64,000 nt of DNA from Ktedonospora formicarum (lineage in GTDB: Bacteria; Chloroflexota; Ktedonobacteria; Ktedonobacterales; Ktedonobacteraceae): the NCBI RefSeq assembly GCF_016587355.1, contig NZ_BNJF01000001.1, positions 3,873,721 through 3,937,720 on the forward strand. Direction: 5' to 3'. How positions within the stretch are numbered: the first letter of the stretch is position 1; every line of letters begins with the position of its first letter. The notes under the pieces were generated by a model. The model had not been told where the DNA came from, did not search any database, and saw only the letters and a program-made list of their open reading frames with translations. Of this stretch, positions 1 to 8,793 are shown piece by piece. The translations under genes and the position numbers were made by a program.

Positions 1-572
1 AATAAGACGCCTATGATCTCAAGGATCAGACCACCGACGAAGAGTAGGGTAATACCCAGAGACGAGCTTTCAAAGCTGGTACGAACTTCCTGCCGTTCGT
101 AGCGAGTCTCCTGCCTGGGGTGTTCCGCCTCTTCCGTGGATGTGCCTTCGCCTGCGGCTGACTCATCCTCAATGTTGGCACGAGCGTGCAACAACTCGTA
201 CAGCTTCTCGGCGTGCCGTCGCGTGGTGCGGAGATAGACCTTGTGCTCGCCGTCGCTAAGCAATAATTCACGGAAGAGTGGCTCATAGCTCTTCTGGCGG
301 AACTCGACCCTGGTCAGCTTGTCCAGGTTGAGCGAGTCGAGGAAGAGATGCTCGCGAGGAAAGCTTTTGTAATAATAGCCCATGACGCGCTGGTTGGTGA
401 GCACGATATCGCAGGCCGTGCTGTAGTTGACCTCTCCGTTATCCCAGAAGCCGGGGGCTGAGAAGAGCACACTCTCTCCCTCCTGCAAATGCTTCTGAAG
501 ACCCTTTGGCCCTTTGACGCTTGCGCGCGTCTGGCTTATCTCCTGTGGCAAGGAAGCGTACACCCTTTCCAT
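1..572 (-). CDS. PH-like domain membrane protein, C-terminally truncated by window edge
   Basis: The frame is open from an ATG at 572 down to base 1 with no stop, so about 190 residues are visible and the C terminus lies outside the window. Residues about 30-130 (GESVLFSAPG, then TACDIVLTNQRVMGYYYKSF, then SLNLDKLTRVEF) have the pattern of bacterial PH-like domains of the YdbS/DUF304 kind. A charged Glu/Arg-rich linker follows, and then a hydrophobic segment (SLGITLLFVGGLILEIIGVL) that is probably a membrane anchor. It diverges from the GNAT gene at 671, so the gap 573-670 should hold promoters for both. Function unknown; a membrane-proximal lipid or protein binding role is only inferred. Confidence 0.7.
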   Translation of the reverse strand, partial: MERVYASLPQEISQTRASVKGPKGLQKHLQEGESVLFSAPGFWDNGEVNYSTACDIVLTNQRVMGYYYKSFPREHLFLDSLNLDKLTRVEFRQKSYEPLFRELLLSDGEHKVYLRTTRRHAEKLYELLHARANIEDESAAGEGTSTEEAEHPRQETRYERQEVRTSFESSSLGITLLFVGGLILEIIGVL

Positions 573-670
573 TGAAATGTTGAGGCATTCTGGCTGTTAT
601 CTTCGTCTCTACTTTTAAGAGTACCTAACAGGCGCAATTATAGCACACAACCAGGGAAGGAGCACAGTTG

Positions 671-1216
671 ATGTCTGAAGAGAGAGTGCAAATCCGTCCA
701 GCGCGGCTTGAAGATGCGTCTGGCATCGCACATGTCCATGTTGATAGCTGGCGCACGACATATCGTGGCCTGATTCCTGATGCTTATCTGGATGGTTTAT
801 CGTATTATAACCGGGAACAGGAGCGCCGTCGTATTCTCCAGGCTCAGCAGGATGGCCGCTCCCAGTCTTCTACCATTGTTGCCACCGAAGCTGAAACTGG
901 GAGGATCGTTGGTTTCGTGAATGGAGGGAGGGATCGTACTGGTATCTCTGGCTATGCTGGAGAGCTGTATGCCATCTATTTATTGGAGGAGGTCCAGGGA
1001 ATGGGCCTCGGTCGTCGCCTGACACGCGCCCTGGTTGTTGAACTGCTGCGGCTTGGTATTACATCTATGACAGTTGTGGTGTTGGCTGAGAATCCCGCGC
1101 ATTATTTCTATGAGGCGCTGGGTGCGCGTTTGCTCCGTGAGCAAGAAGACGAGATTGGTGGCAAGCGACTTGCTGAGCGAGTCTATGGCTGGGCAGACAT
1201 CCGCCCATTACTTTAG
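671..1216 (+). CDS. GNAT family N-acetyltransferase
   Basis: A 181-residue single-domain GCN5-related acetyltransferase, predicted to move an acetyl group from acetyl-CoA to an unknown amine. The N terminus (IRPARLEDASGIAHVHVDSW) is the usual beta1-alpha1 region. The acetyl-CoA loop is seen as LEEVQGMGLGRRL (Q/RxxGxG/A type) near residues 105-117, and the C terminus carries the NPAHYFYEALGARL element typical of the family. A TTG lies directly before the ATG in frame. ATG 671 is chosen because an AGGGAAGGAGC Shine-Dalgarno stretch sits 8-10 bases upstream. Substrate cannot be told from the sequence. Confidence 0.85.
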   Translation: MSEERVQIRPARLEDASGIAHVHVDSWRTTYRGLIPDAYLDGLSYYNREQERRRILQAQQDGRSQSSTIVATEAETGRIVGFVNGGRDRTGISGYAGELYAIYLLEEVQGMGLGRRLTRALVVELLRLGITSMTVVVLAENPAHYFYEALGARLLREQEDEIGGKRLAERVYGWADIRPLL

Positions 1217-1443
1217 GACATGGGGAAAGAAGCTTATACTTTTCTTATAGCTAAGATGGACAAAGGCGCGCTGAGAAGCGACCTGTGCTTCTGGTTTTGC
1301 TTTGCCCATCTTATGACTACAATAGAGATAAGCAAGTATCTGGGCATAGTTCCTATGGCGTCAAAGACAGAGAACCAGTGAGAGCTAGAACGGAACAAAT
1401 CTTAGCAATTTGTAGTGCTTGAAAAATAACAGGGGAAATCGAC

Positions 1444-2793
1444 ATGGGAGATTTACTGGCTGCACGTGCCCAAATGGGTACCTCGTTGGCCTTTCATATC
1501 ATCTTCTCAGTGCTGGGTGTGGGCTTGCCGCTGCTCCTCTGCATCTCCGAGGGGTTGGCGCTGAAAACAAAGAATCCAACCTATATGTTGCTGACACGGC
1601 GTTGGGCGAAAGCGGCGGCGATTCTCTTCGCCATTGGAGCTGTCTCGGGAACGATCCTCTCCTTTGAGTTGGGATTACTCTGGCCGTCATATATCGCCTT
1701 CGCTGGCAAGGTGGTTGGTATTCCTTTTATGCTAGAGGGCTTTGCCTTTTTCCTGGAGGCCATCTTCCTTGGTCTGTATCTCTATGGATGGGATCATCTT
1801 TCACCGCGAGCTCACTGGCTTTGCTCCTTCCCAATCTGGATCAGTGGTTTGCTCTCAGCCTGGTTTATTGTTAGCGCCAATTCATGGATGAATACACCGG
1901 CTGGCTTTGTCTTTAAAGATGGAATAGCAGTTGATGTACGACCATTTCAGGCCATTTTTAACCCCAGCACACCCTTTGAAACTGTGCATATGATGCTGGC
2001 ATCATATGTCTGCACAGGCTTTGGCGTTGCCGCTGTCTATGCCTGGGCCATCTTGCGCGGTAAGCGTGACGACTATCACCGTAAAGGTTTGATGCTGGGT
2101 ATGCTCATGGCGGTAGTGGCGATACCATTGCAGATTGTGAGTGGCGACTTTAACGCACGCTTCCTGGCAAACTACCAGCCTACTAAATTCGCGGCTATGG
2201 AAGCCGTCTTCAAGACACAAGATGGCGCGCCAATTACCGTGGGTGGGCTGGTTGATCCCGCGACAGGCGAGGTACGCTACGCGCTGGAGATTCCCAGAGG
2301 CCTGAGCCTGTTGGCGTATGCCAATCCCGACGCGACGGTTAAGGGCCTGGATCAATATAACCGTCAGGATTGGCCGAATGTGCCCCTGGTGCATTTGTCC
2401 TTTGATGGCATGGTTGGCTCGGGTTTCTTCGCGCTCTTTATCGCCTGTGTTTTCTGGTTCATGTTCTTCCTCAAGAAGAGAGTAATACCGGAGGATAAGC
2501 GTCTACTCTGGGGGGTAATTGCTGCTGGTCCGCTCTCCTTTCTGGCTGTCGAATTTGGATGGATGGTCACAGAACTGGGGAGGCAACCCTGGACGATCTA
2601 TGGCTACCTGCGCACAAAAGATGCTGTTACCACAGCCCCCTGGTTGAACATAAGTTTTCTGGTCTTTACTCTCATCTATATTCTATTAGGTGTGGCGCTG
2701 GTCTGGTTGCTCTTGCGTGTCGCGCGCACTCCAATGCCGCGCCTGACTTCGCAGGCAGTTCCCCAGCCAAGTACACAGAGAGCGAGGGCCTAG
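1444..2793 (+). CDS. cydA: cytochrome bd oxidase subunit I
   Basis: CydA, 449 residues, the haem-carrying subunit of the bd-type quinol oxidase. It oxidises quinol at the membrane and reduces O2 to water without proton pumping. His18 in SLAFHIIFSVLG is the haem b595 ligand position. Glutamates in the MLEGFAFFLEAIFLG helix match the conserved proton/haem residues, and His in ETVHMMLASY matches the b558 ligand. GRQPW near residue 380 is the family signature. The periplasmic Q-loop is short, as in non-proteobacterial enzymes. Nine or so membrane segments are visible. It is followed after 4 bases by cydB, so the two are co-transcribed. GGGGAAA before the ATG serves as the ribosome site. Given menA nearby, menaquinol is the likely donor. 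Confidence 0.95.
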   Translation: MGDLLAARAQMGTSLAFHIIFSVLGVGLPLLLCISEGLALKTKNPTYMLLTRRWAKAAAILFAIGAVSGTILSFELGLLWPSYIAFAGKVVGIPFMLEGFAFFLEAIFLGLYLYGWDHLSPRAHWLCSFPIWISGLLSAWFIVSANSWMNTPAGFVFKDGIAVDVRPFQAIFNPSTPFETVHMMLASYVCTGFGVAAVYAWAILRGKRDDYHRKGLMLGMLMAVVAIPLQIVSGDFNARFLANYQPTKFAAMEAVFKTQDGAPITVGGLVDPATGEVRYALEIPRGLSLLAYANPDATVKGLDQYNRQDWPNVPLVHLSFDGMVGSGFFALFIACVFWFMFFLKKRVIPEDKRLLWGVIAAGPLSFLAVEFGWMVTELGRQPWTIYGYLRTKDAVTTAPWLNISFLVFTLIYILLGVALVWLLLRVARTPMPRLTSQAVPQPSTQRARA

Positions 2794-2797
2794 GCGC

Positions 2798-3865
2798 ATG
2801 AATATTGAGTTGATAGCCCTGATTATCCTCTGGTGGGCCTTGATTGCGTATGCGGTATTAGGTGGAGCGGACTTTGGCGCGGGTGTCTGGGATCTGGTGG
2901 CTTTTGGTCGGACTGCCGAGCGTCAGCGCGAGTTCATTCGGCACGCGTTGGGCCCTGTCTGGGAGGCGAACCATGTCTGGCTGATCTTTCTGATTGTGGG
3001 CCTCTTTACCATCTTTCCCCCAGCCTTTGCCGCGCTGAGTATCGCTCTCTTCCTGCCTTTTACCCTGGTGCTGATTGGCATTGTCTTGCGCGGGGCGGCT
3101 TTCATCTATCGTGCGCATGCCACCGAACAGCAGGGGAAATTCGCGCGTAGCTGGGGAAAAGTCTTCAGCCTGGCAAGCTTGCTGACACCATTTTTCCTGG
3201 GGGTGAGCGCCGCCGCTGTCGCCAGCGGTAGATTGCTGCCTGAGAGCGGTGTGGCAAGCGCGACCTATGTCGTATCGTGGATAAATCCCTTTGCCCTGGT
3301 CATCGGCCTGATGGCTGTCATGCTTTGCTCAACGCTGGCGGCTATCTATCTCACCGTCGAGGCTCAGGCGGCTCGCGATCATATGCTTATGCAAGCGTAC
3401 CGTCTGAAGGCGGTTTTTGGGGGAGGTGTGACCGCTTTCCTTGGCTTGCTGGGGCTCTTGCTGGCACCCTATTACGCGCCAATCCTCTGGCAGGGAATGC
3501 TGATGCGGGCGCTCCCAATCGCGATTATTACGATGGCTTTGGGTCTGGGGACAGCGGCGACGCTCATCCAGGGGCGATATCGTGTCGCGCGTGTGCTGGT
3601 TGTGGTGATGACTGCCTTTATGCTTAGCACCTGGGGTCTCTCGCAGTATCCTTATATTATTCCACCCTACTTTACGATTGAGGGTACCGCTAATGAGCCT
3701 TCTGTGATTCTGGTCGCGGTGATATGTGTACTGATTGGGCTGGTTCTGCTTATACCCTCACTCTACTACCTCTTCTCAGTCTTTAAGCTACCTTATCCCG
3801 CGCCGGGCATACGCAATAAGGGGAGAGGACCTACGAGACCCGCGAAGACATCAAACAGTGATTAA
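2798..3865 (+). CDS. cydB: cytochrome bd oxidase subunit II
   Basis: CydB, 355 residues, the structural partner of CydA in the bd oxidase. The N-terminal segment contains LGGADFGAGVWDL and then GPVWEANHVWLIF, both hallmark CydB stretches. Eight or nine hydrophobic helices follow, ending in a short basic cytoplasmic tail. It starts 4 bases after the cydA stop, which indicates translational coupling. No CydX-like micropeptide or cydCD assembly genes follow. The next gene is on the opposite strand. Confidence 0.95.
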   Translation: MNIELIALIILWWALIAYAVLGGADFGAGVWDLVAFGRTAERQREFIRHALGPVWEANHVWLIFLIVGLFTIFPPAFAALSIALFLPFTLVLIGIVLRGAAFIYRAHATEQQGKFARSWGKVFSLASLLTPFFLGVSAAAVASGRLLPESGVASATYVVSWINPFALVIGLMAVMLCSTLAAIYLTVEAQAARDHMLMQAYRLKAVFGGGVTAFLGLLGLLLAPYYAPILWQGMLMRALPIAIITMALGLGTAATLIQGRYRVARVLVVVMTAFMLSTWGLSQYPYIIPPYFTIEGTANEPSVILVAVICVLIGLVLLIPSLYYLFSVFKLPYPAPGIRNKGRGPTRPAKTSNSD

Positions 3866-3881
3866 GTAGGCGTATAGAGGC

Positions 3882-3927
3882 GATGGAGACTTAGGGTGCG
3901 TGTGGCGTTTACCTTTAAGTCTCCATC
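3882..3927. terminator. stem-loop downstream of cydAB
   Basis: GATGGAGACTTA (3882-3893) pairs perfectly with TAAGTCTCCATC (3916-3927). It lies 17 bases after the cydB stop. There is no clear T-run, so it is a candidate terminator or mRNA-stabilising hairpin. A second smaller hairpin (CGCCCTTT/AAAGGGCG) lies at 3950-3973, towards the 3' end of the convergent small gene. Confidence 0.5.
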
Positions 3928-4002
3928 TCCATATTGCTAAGTGTCCCAGCGCCCTTTATGTCCACAAAGGGCGAAAGAAATCATAAACTTTATTTGTTGT
4001 GT

Positions 4003-4263
4003 TTAGCGTGAAGGCTTCAGAAGTTTGTGAAACATACCAAAGAGCAGGAATGTAGGAGGCCATTGACCTACAAAGAGACTCCAATCACGTTTACCACTCA
4101 AAAAGAGTGTGGCCGAGCAGATAATCGAGACCAAAGCGGCCCAGTACCAAACTTCCTCTGAGACTTGATCGGTAACACGAAAGTATTGGTCATGTGCTTC
4201 CTTGGGCATATGCTTAAAGTTACTCTTCTTGTCAGTTGTAAAATCAATATCGATGTTAGACAT
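4003..4263 (-). CDS. small membrane protein, unknown family
   Basis: 86 residues. A hydrophilic N-terminal half (about 35 residues, with Asp and Lys) is followed by two hydrophobic segments, roughly WYWAALVSIICSATLFLSG and LFVGQWPPTFLLFGMFHKLL, so two membrane passes are predicted. A good ribosome site (AGGAAAGGATAG) lies about 7 bases before the ATG, which supports it as a real gene. It is convergent with cydB and divergent from menA. A small partner of the respiratory genes is possible, but nothing in the sequence shows it. Confidence 0.6.
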   Translation of the reverse strand: MSNIDIDFTTDKKSNFKHMPKEAHDQYFRVTDQVSEEVWYWAALVSIICSATLFLSGKRDWSLFVGQWPPTFLLFGMFHKLLKPSR

Positions 4264-4505
4264 CGTAAACTATCCTTTCCTGATATACGATTGTGTATCA
4301 AGTGCTCCTGAATGCTCTAATGCTAAACCTTCCAGGCTATGGACAGCCCTTTGACTTTCATCTCTAGTTAGAGATATATTTCAAGTATAGAGACAAAAGA
4401 CAAAGGCTATTGATATCCCATTGTGAGAACTTGCCCAATACTGAAGAGCTCATTTGGGCGTGATGACACAATGGTACACAGACAGATCGGGTTAGAACGA
4501 TATTT

Positions 4506-5447
4506 ATGGTAGATAATACAGTTTCATCATCTTCGGGAAGCGTTCAGCCAGCATGGAAATACTGGTTAAAGACAGCACGCCCCTTTACACTGGTCGCGAC
4601 AGTAAGCCCGCTGGTCGTGGGCACTGCTATCGCTTGCTATGAGGGCACATTCCATATATGGGCCTTCCTGGCGACCTTCTTCTCCTGTCTCTTCTTGCAG
4701 ATTGGTACGAACTACTTCAATGAATATTTTGACTATGCCTATGGCCTGGATCATGCCGGTTCGCTAGGTGCCTCAACGGTGATCTTCCGGAATGAGATGA
4801 GCGCGGGTCAGGTTCTGGGTGGGGCTATTGGTTGCTTTGTGCTGGCTGCGCTGCTCGGTATTGTCCTGGCCTTCCTGGTTGGTCCGGTGATTCTGCTCTT
4901 CGGATTGGCAGGCCTGCTCATTGCCTACTTCTATAGCGCACGCCCCTTTAAGTTCTCCAGCCGGGGCCTGGGTGATGTCATGGTCTATATCGCGATGGGC
5001 TTTTTGATGACCTGGGGAGCGTACTACGTTCATATTCAACAGTGGTCGTGGCCTGCTTTTGCTGCCAGCGTTCCGGTGGGCTTCCTGGCGATGGCGATCC
5101 TCAATATGAATAACACTCGCGATTACCAGGATGACCTGGCGGTGAACAAGAAGACGCTGCCAGTGCGTTTCGGTGTTGCATTTGGGCAGCGCTTTCATGC
5201 TACTCTGCTCATGGGTAGCTATCTTGCGGTAACCATCTTCGCGCTTGTTGGCCTGTTACCTCTCTTGAGCCTGGTGGTTTGGGTAACCTTCCCTCTGGCT
5301 TTTACCAATGTCAGAGCGGTTTTAAAGGCGACCGACCGTATGGACTATATGGTTGGTATTAAGCGGACTGCACGCCTGCACCTGCAATTTGGCGTGGTCC
5401 TGGCGCTAGGCATTCTGATAGCAATCCTCCTTCCCTGGAAGATTTAG
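4506..5447 (+). CDS. menA: 1,4-dihydroxy-2-naphthoate polyprenyltransferase
   Basis: A 313-residue UbiA-superfamily integral membrane prenyltransferase. It fits MenA, which prenylates DHNA to demethylmenaquinone. The first aspartate-rich motif appears as NYFNEYFDYAYGLD near residue 75, and the second as NNTRDYQDDL near residue 205. These bind the Mg-diphosphate of the prenyl donor. The N terminus (WLKTARPFTLVATVSPLVVGTA) is the usual MenA opening. Eight to nine membrane helices are visible. No strong Shine-Dalgarno precedes the ATG. A UbiA relative with another aromatic acceptor cannot be excluded, but the motif spacing and the absence of ubiquinone genes favour MenA. Confidence 0.87.
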   Translation: MVDNTVSSSSGSVQPAWKYWLKTARPFTLVATVSPLVVGTAIACYEGTFHIWAFLATFFSCLFLQIGTNYFNEYFDYAYGLDHAGSLGASTVIFRNEMSAGQVLGGAIGCFVLAALLGIVLAFLVGPVILLFGLAGLLIAYFYSARPFKFSSRGLGDVMVYIAMGFLMTWGAYYVHIQQWSWPAFAASVPVGFLAMAILNMNNTRDYQDDLAVNKKTLPVRFGVAFGQRFHATLLMGSYLAVTIFALVGLLPLLSLVVWVTFPLAFTNVRAVLKATDRMDYMVGIKRTARLHLQFGVVLALGILIAILLPWKI

Positions 5448-5456
5448 CATGAGTAT

Positions 5457-5500
5457 AAAAAGAGACTCCCTGGCGCGTATGGTACCAGGGAGTCTCTTTT
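5457..5500. terminator. bidirectional rho-independent terminator
   Basis: AAAAGAGACTCCCTGG pairs perfectly with CCAGGGAGTCTCTTTT around an 11-base loop. The A-run and T-run at the ends let it work for both menA (plus strand) and the convergent phosphatase gene (minus strand). Confidence 0.9.
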
Positions 5501-5506
5501 GGCGCT

Positions 5507-6154
5507 CTATTGTTGGAGGGAGCGCAGGTGGGCGTTATCGTTGAAGCGCGTGAGATGAACCACATCCCCCGTGATATGGAGTTCTGTAACGCTCGCGTTG
5601 GCGACATTGAGACGACGACTGGCGGAGAGTGACATATCGAGTAGGTGTCCAACCAGCAGGCGGATTACCGTCTGGTGCGAGACCAGGAGTAGTGTCTCCC
5701 CGCTGTGTTTTACCAGGAGGTCTGTCAGGCAGGGAACGGTACGCGCGAGCACCGCTTGCTGGGTCTCTCCACCAGGAGGGCAGCTCATCCATGAGCCGCG
5801 ATCCCAGGCCGCAAGTTCCGCTGGATATTCCTGCTTGAGGCGTTCTCGCGGTATATTCTCCCAGCGTCCAAAGTCCATCTCGCGTAGCGCCAGGCGTGTC
5901 TGAAGAGGGAGTTGGAGCTGATTGGCGCTAGGGGTAGCCGTCTGTCGTGCACGCTCCTGGGGACTGCAATAGATGGCGTTAATATCTTCATGGCGCAGGC
6001 GCTCGGCCAGGGTTTTTGCCTGAAGCAGGCCCAATTCTGTGAGTGGCACTTCCGTGGTGCCATAGCAAACATTATCTCGGCTGTAGCTGGTTTCGCCGTG
6101 GCGTACGATCAGCAAGCGGGTGGTGGGTAGGTCTGGATAGATGCGGCTGGACAT
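5507..6154 (-). CDS. histidine phosphatase family protein (phosphoglycerate mutase-like)
   Basis: 215 residues. The catalytic RHG motif is in LLIVRHGETSYSRDN near residue 18. The general acid Glu region is REMDFGRWE near residue 88, and the second catalytic His is in LLLVSHQTVIRLLVGHLL near residue 160. This is a complete branch-1 histidine phosphatase. Members include broad-specificity phosphatases, cofactor-dependent phosphoglycerate mutase and alpha-ribazole phosphatase (CobC). Length and sequence fit the broad or CobC-like class, and the substrate is not decidable here. It lies downstream of the ECF operon on the same strand, 53 bases after ecfT, and may be transcribed with it. Confidence 0.85.
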   Translation of the reverse strand: MSSRIYPDLPTTRLLIVRHGETSYSRDNVCYGTTEVPLTELGLLQAKTLAERLRHEDINAIYCSPQERARQTATPSANQLQLPLQTRLALREMDFGRWENIPRERLKQEYPAELAAWDRGSWMSCPPGGETQQAVLARTVPCLTDLLVKHSGETLLLVSHQTVIRLLVGHLLDMSLSASRRLNVANASVTELHITGDVVHLTRFNDNAHLRSLQQ

Positions 6155-6207
6155 GCGATGATTATGAACCTCTTTTCGCTAATTATAGATAGTTAATGAC
6201 AAAATTA

Positions 6208-7038
6208 TCAGGGTAAATAGATGGAGAGCATGAAGATCAGCAGGCAGGCAATAGTTGTTGTGCTTAGAGCCAGCAGATCGGAGCGAGTAAATGTGAGTTG
6301 ACGGCGCTTGCTGCGTCTCCAGCCTCGGTGAAAGCCATAGCAGCGTGCCTCCATAGCAGTGCTCAGGATCTCGGCACGCTGAAAGCCACTCAGGAAGAGT
6401 GGGATGAGCAGAGGAGCAACCTTGCGTGCCCGTTGGAGCAGATTCCCCTGATCGAAGCGCACACCTCGCGCGGCTTGAGCCTTAATTAGACGCTGAATCT
6501 CGTCCGTGAAGATGGGAACGAACTTCAGCGCGATGACGAAGACCATTACAAAGGCGTTCGTGGGGATACCTATCTTCTGTAAAGGGGAGAGAAGAGCCTC
6601 CATGCCATCGGTCAGGTCTACCAGGGAGGTACTGAAGAGAAAGAGCGAAACCAGATAATACAGGAAGAGCACACGGATCATAAGCAGTACGCTATTGAGC
6701 AGGCCCTCGATGGAGATGCTCAGAACGCCCCAGTGCCAGAGATAGGTAACCTGTCCCGTCGGCGCATAGAAGAGCACCTGTAGCACAAAGATAAAGGCTA
6801 GGAAGCCCAGGAAGGGACGAAAGCTACGCAGGACATAGCGTGTCGAAATGCGCGATATCCCCTGAATCAGGACACAGAGCAAGAGCAAGCCCGCGAAGGC
6901 TATGAAGCTCTTCACCAGTGAGGTGACCACAATCAGCAGGATCACACAGAACAGTTTGCTACGCGGGTCCATGCGCGTGAGCGCCGAATCATTATTGATA
7001 TATTGCCCAAAGGTGATATTGCGTGAAAGCTCAATCAT
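6208..7038 (-). CDS. ecfT: ECF transporter transmembrane coupling protein EcfT
   Basis: 276 residues, the T component that links the substrate-binding S protein to the two ATPases of an energy-coupling factor importer. Five to six membrane segments are visible. Two Ala-Arg-rich coupling motifs are present on the cytoplasmic helices: KAQAARGVRF near residue 190 and TAMEARCYGF near residue 230, matching the paired ARG motifs that insert into the ATPase grooves. The start overlaps the ecfA2 stop by 4 bases (ATGA), a sign of translational coupling in the order S-A1-A2-T. Confidence 0.92.
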   Translation of the reverse strand: MIELSRNITFGQYINNDSALTRMDPRSKLFCVILLIVVTSLVKSFIAFAGLLLLCVLIQGISRISTRYVLRSFRPFLGFLAFIFVLQVLFYAPTGQVTYLWHWGVLSISIEGLLNSVLLMIRVLFLYYLVSLFLFSTSLVDLTDGMEALLSPLQKIGIPTNAFVMVFVIALKFVPIFTDEIQRLIKAQAARGVRFDQGNLLQRARKVAPLLIPLFLSGFQRAEILSTAMEARCYGFHRGWRRSKRRQLTFTRSDLLALSTTTIACLLIFMLSIYLP

Positions 7039-7907
7039 ACAGAACCTCCCGACGCCGTAGGTGTGGACGCCTGGATGATAGCCTCCTCCAATTCCTCAAG
7101 TGTAAGTACATTGGTTGGCAGATCGGGATAGATAGCGCGCAACGAAAGCGCGATGCGCGCTGCCTCCGGTAGCTCAACCTGGAGCGTGTCCAACTCTGAT
7201 GCGCGCGCGAGCACTTCGTGAGGTGTACCTGAGAACGCAAGCTTGCCTTGATCCAGGATATGAATGGTGTCCGCCAGTTCAGCGACATCTTCCAGGCTAC
7301 TCGACGCGTAGATGATGCCTAGATGTTGTTCATGTTTGAGGCGTGTGATGAGGTCCAGCAGTTCCCGTCGTCCATGCGGGTCCAGGCCTGCTGTTGGCTC
7401 GTCGAAGATTATCACCTCTGGCTGAAGGGCCAGAACACCCGCGATGGCTACGCGTCGCTTCTGACCACCACTGAGGGCGTAGGTGTAGCGTGTGCGAAAG
7501 TCCTCATAGGATAGGCCAACCATCTCCAGCGAAGACTGAACTAGGCGGCGTGACTCGGCGAGCGAGACGCCCTTGCGCTGGGGGCCGAAGGAGACATCCT
7601 TGCCGACCGTCTCTTCAAAAATCTGAGCCTCTGGCGCTTGAAAGACCACGCCAACTATTGCGCGCAGGCGCTCCATATTAAAGGTCGCGCTTGCCACATC
7701 CTGACCACGAAAGCTTAACATGCCCGGTGATACTTTGATCAGCCCAGCAAGTATATCGACCAGGGTGGACTTGCCTGAGCGAGTTGGGCCAACGAGCGCG
7801 GTCACTTCGTTTTCGGCAATGGAGAGAGTCAGGCCGCGCAGGGCCTCAGCGGCGAAGGGGGTATCGCGCAGGTAGGTGTGGCGCACGTTCTTTAATTCGA
7901 AGAGCAT
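7035..7907 (-). CDS. ecfA2: ECF transporter ATPase EcfA2
   Basis: 290-residue ABC ATPase of the ECF importer. Walker A is GPTRSGKST, with Arg where Gly is usual. The signature is canonical (LSGGQKRRVAIAGVLAL), Walker B is IIFDEPT, and the D-loop AGLDP is canonical. The switch histidine that normally follows (VSH or VTH) is replaced: the sequence reads IIYASSSLEDVAEL. It overlaps ecfA1 by 16 bases upstream and ecfT by 4 bases downstream. The altered residues are discussed as a separate finding because they complement oddities in EcfA1. Confidence 0.9.
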   Translation of the reverse strand: MLFELKNVRHTYLRDTPFAAEALRGLTLSIAENEVTALVGPTRSGKSTLVDILAGLIKVSPGMLSFRGQDVASATFNMERLRAIVGVVFQAPEAQIFEETVGKDVSFGPQRKGVSLAESRRLVQSSLEMVGLSYEDFRTRYTYALSGGQKRRVAIAGVLALQPEVIIFDEPTAGLDPHGRRELLDLITRLKHEQHLGIIYASSSLEDVAELADTIHILDQGKLAFSGTPHEVLARASELDTLQVELPEAARIALSLRAIYPDLPTNVLTLEELEEAIIQASTPTASGGSV

Positions 7908-8728
7908 AGCCCCGCCTTTAACTGTTCGCTAGAAAGGACGACCTCTGGAAGCGTGCTCCAGCCTCGCGCGCGTAGGCGTTGTCCCAGGCGCGTGACCATT
8001 GGCACATCGAGCCCCATGGAGTGTAGCATCTCAGCTTTGGCAAAGATTGAAGCAGGAGGTCCATCCAGTGCAATCCTTCCCTGATGCATGACGATCACAC
8101 GCTGAAAGTCCGTGACTTCACGCATAAAATGTGTGATATGAATGACGGCGATTCCCTGCTCACGGGCGAGGCGCTGCTCGGTTGCCAGAAGGGCGCGCCC
8201 CAGGTGACCAGGGAGCATCGTCGTGGGCTCATCGAGAATTAGATAGCGAGGACGCATTGCCAGAACACCCGCGATGGCTACTTGCTGTTTTTGTCCAACT
8301 GAGAGGTCGGTCAGCGGTTGTTGGGCATATTCTGTAAGTTCAAGGATTGAGAGTGCCTCCTGAACGCGCTCCTCAATCTCATGGCGTGGTAGGCCCAGGT
8401 TCTCGGGTCCGAAAGAGACATCATCAATGACGGTATTCGCCACAAGCTGATCGTCGGGATTCTGAAAGACGATGCCTACGTGCTGGCGAATGGTCCAGAG
8501 ATCCTCACCGTGTGCGGTCGTGGGGAGTCCTTCAACTCGCACCTCGCCACTGGTCGGCTTGAGGATGGCGGCTAGCAGGCGCGTCAGCGTGCTTTTGCCG
8601 GAGCCATTATGCCCAATCACAGCTACCATCTCTCCTGGCTCTATATGCAGGTTGATATCATGAAGAGCGGGTGGTGTCTTGGTATCCTGGGCGTTATAAT
8701 GGAACGTCGCATTATGAACTTCAAGCAT
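7892..8728 (-). CDS. ecfA1: ECF transporter ATPase EcfA1
   Basis: 278-residue ABC ATPase. Walker A is canonical (GHNGSGKST), Walker B is LILDEPT, and the switch His is present (HITHF). The signature reads LSVGQKQQVAIAGVLAM instead of LSGGQ. The D-loop reads TMLPGHLG, where TMLDP is usual. ATG 8728 is preferred because MLEVHNATF is the usual EcfA beginning. A GTG 10 codons upstream (8758) lies inside a perfect inverted repeat and is less likely. The S component gene is upstream on the same strand. Confidence 0.9.
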   Translation of the reverse strand: MLEVHNATFHYNAQDTKTPPALHDINLHIEPGEMVAVIGHNGSGKSTLTRLLAAILKPTSGEVRVEGLPTTAHGEDLWTIRQHVGIVFQNPDDQLVANTVIDDVSFGPENLGLPRHEIEERVQEALSILELTEYAQQPLTDLSVGQKQQVAIAGVLAMRPRYLILDEPTTMLPGHLGRALLATEQRLAREQGIAVIHITHFMREVTDFQRVIVMHQGRIALDGPPASIFAKAEMLHSMGLDVPMVTRLGQRLRARGWSTLPEVVLSSEQLKAGLCSSN

Positions 8729-8746
8729 TGGTTTGGTGGTTTGCTC

Positions 8747-8778
8747 CCACCAGACCACTACTAGCAGTGGTCTGGTGG
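8747..8778. repeat. 13-bp perfect inverted repeat between S component and ecfA1
   Basis: CCACCAGACCACT (8747-8759) and AGTGGTCTGGTGG (8766-8778) are exact reverse complements with a 6-base loop. The hairpin lies 15 bases past the S-component stop and about 20 bases before the ecfA1 ATG. There is no T-run on the minus strand. It could be a processing or partial-termination hairpin that sets S:A:T stoichiometry, or a translational control element. Confidence 0.6.
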
Positions 8779-8793
8779 CCTTCTAGTGGGGGG

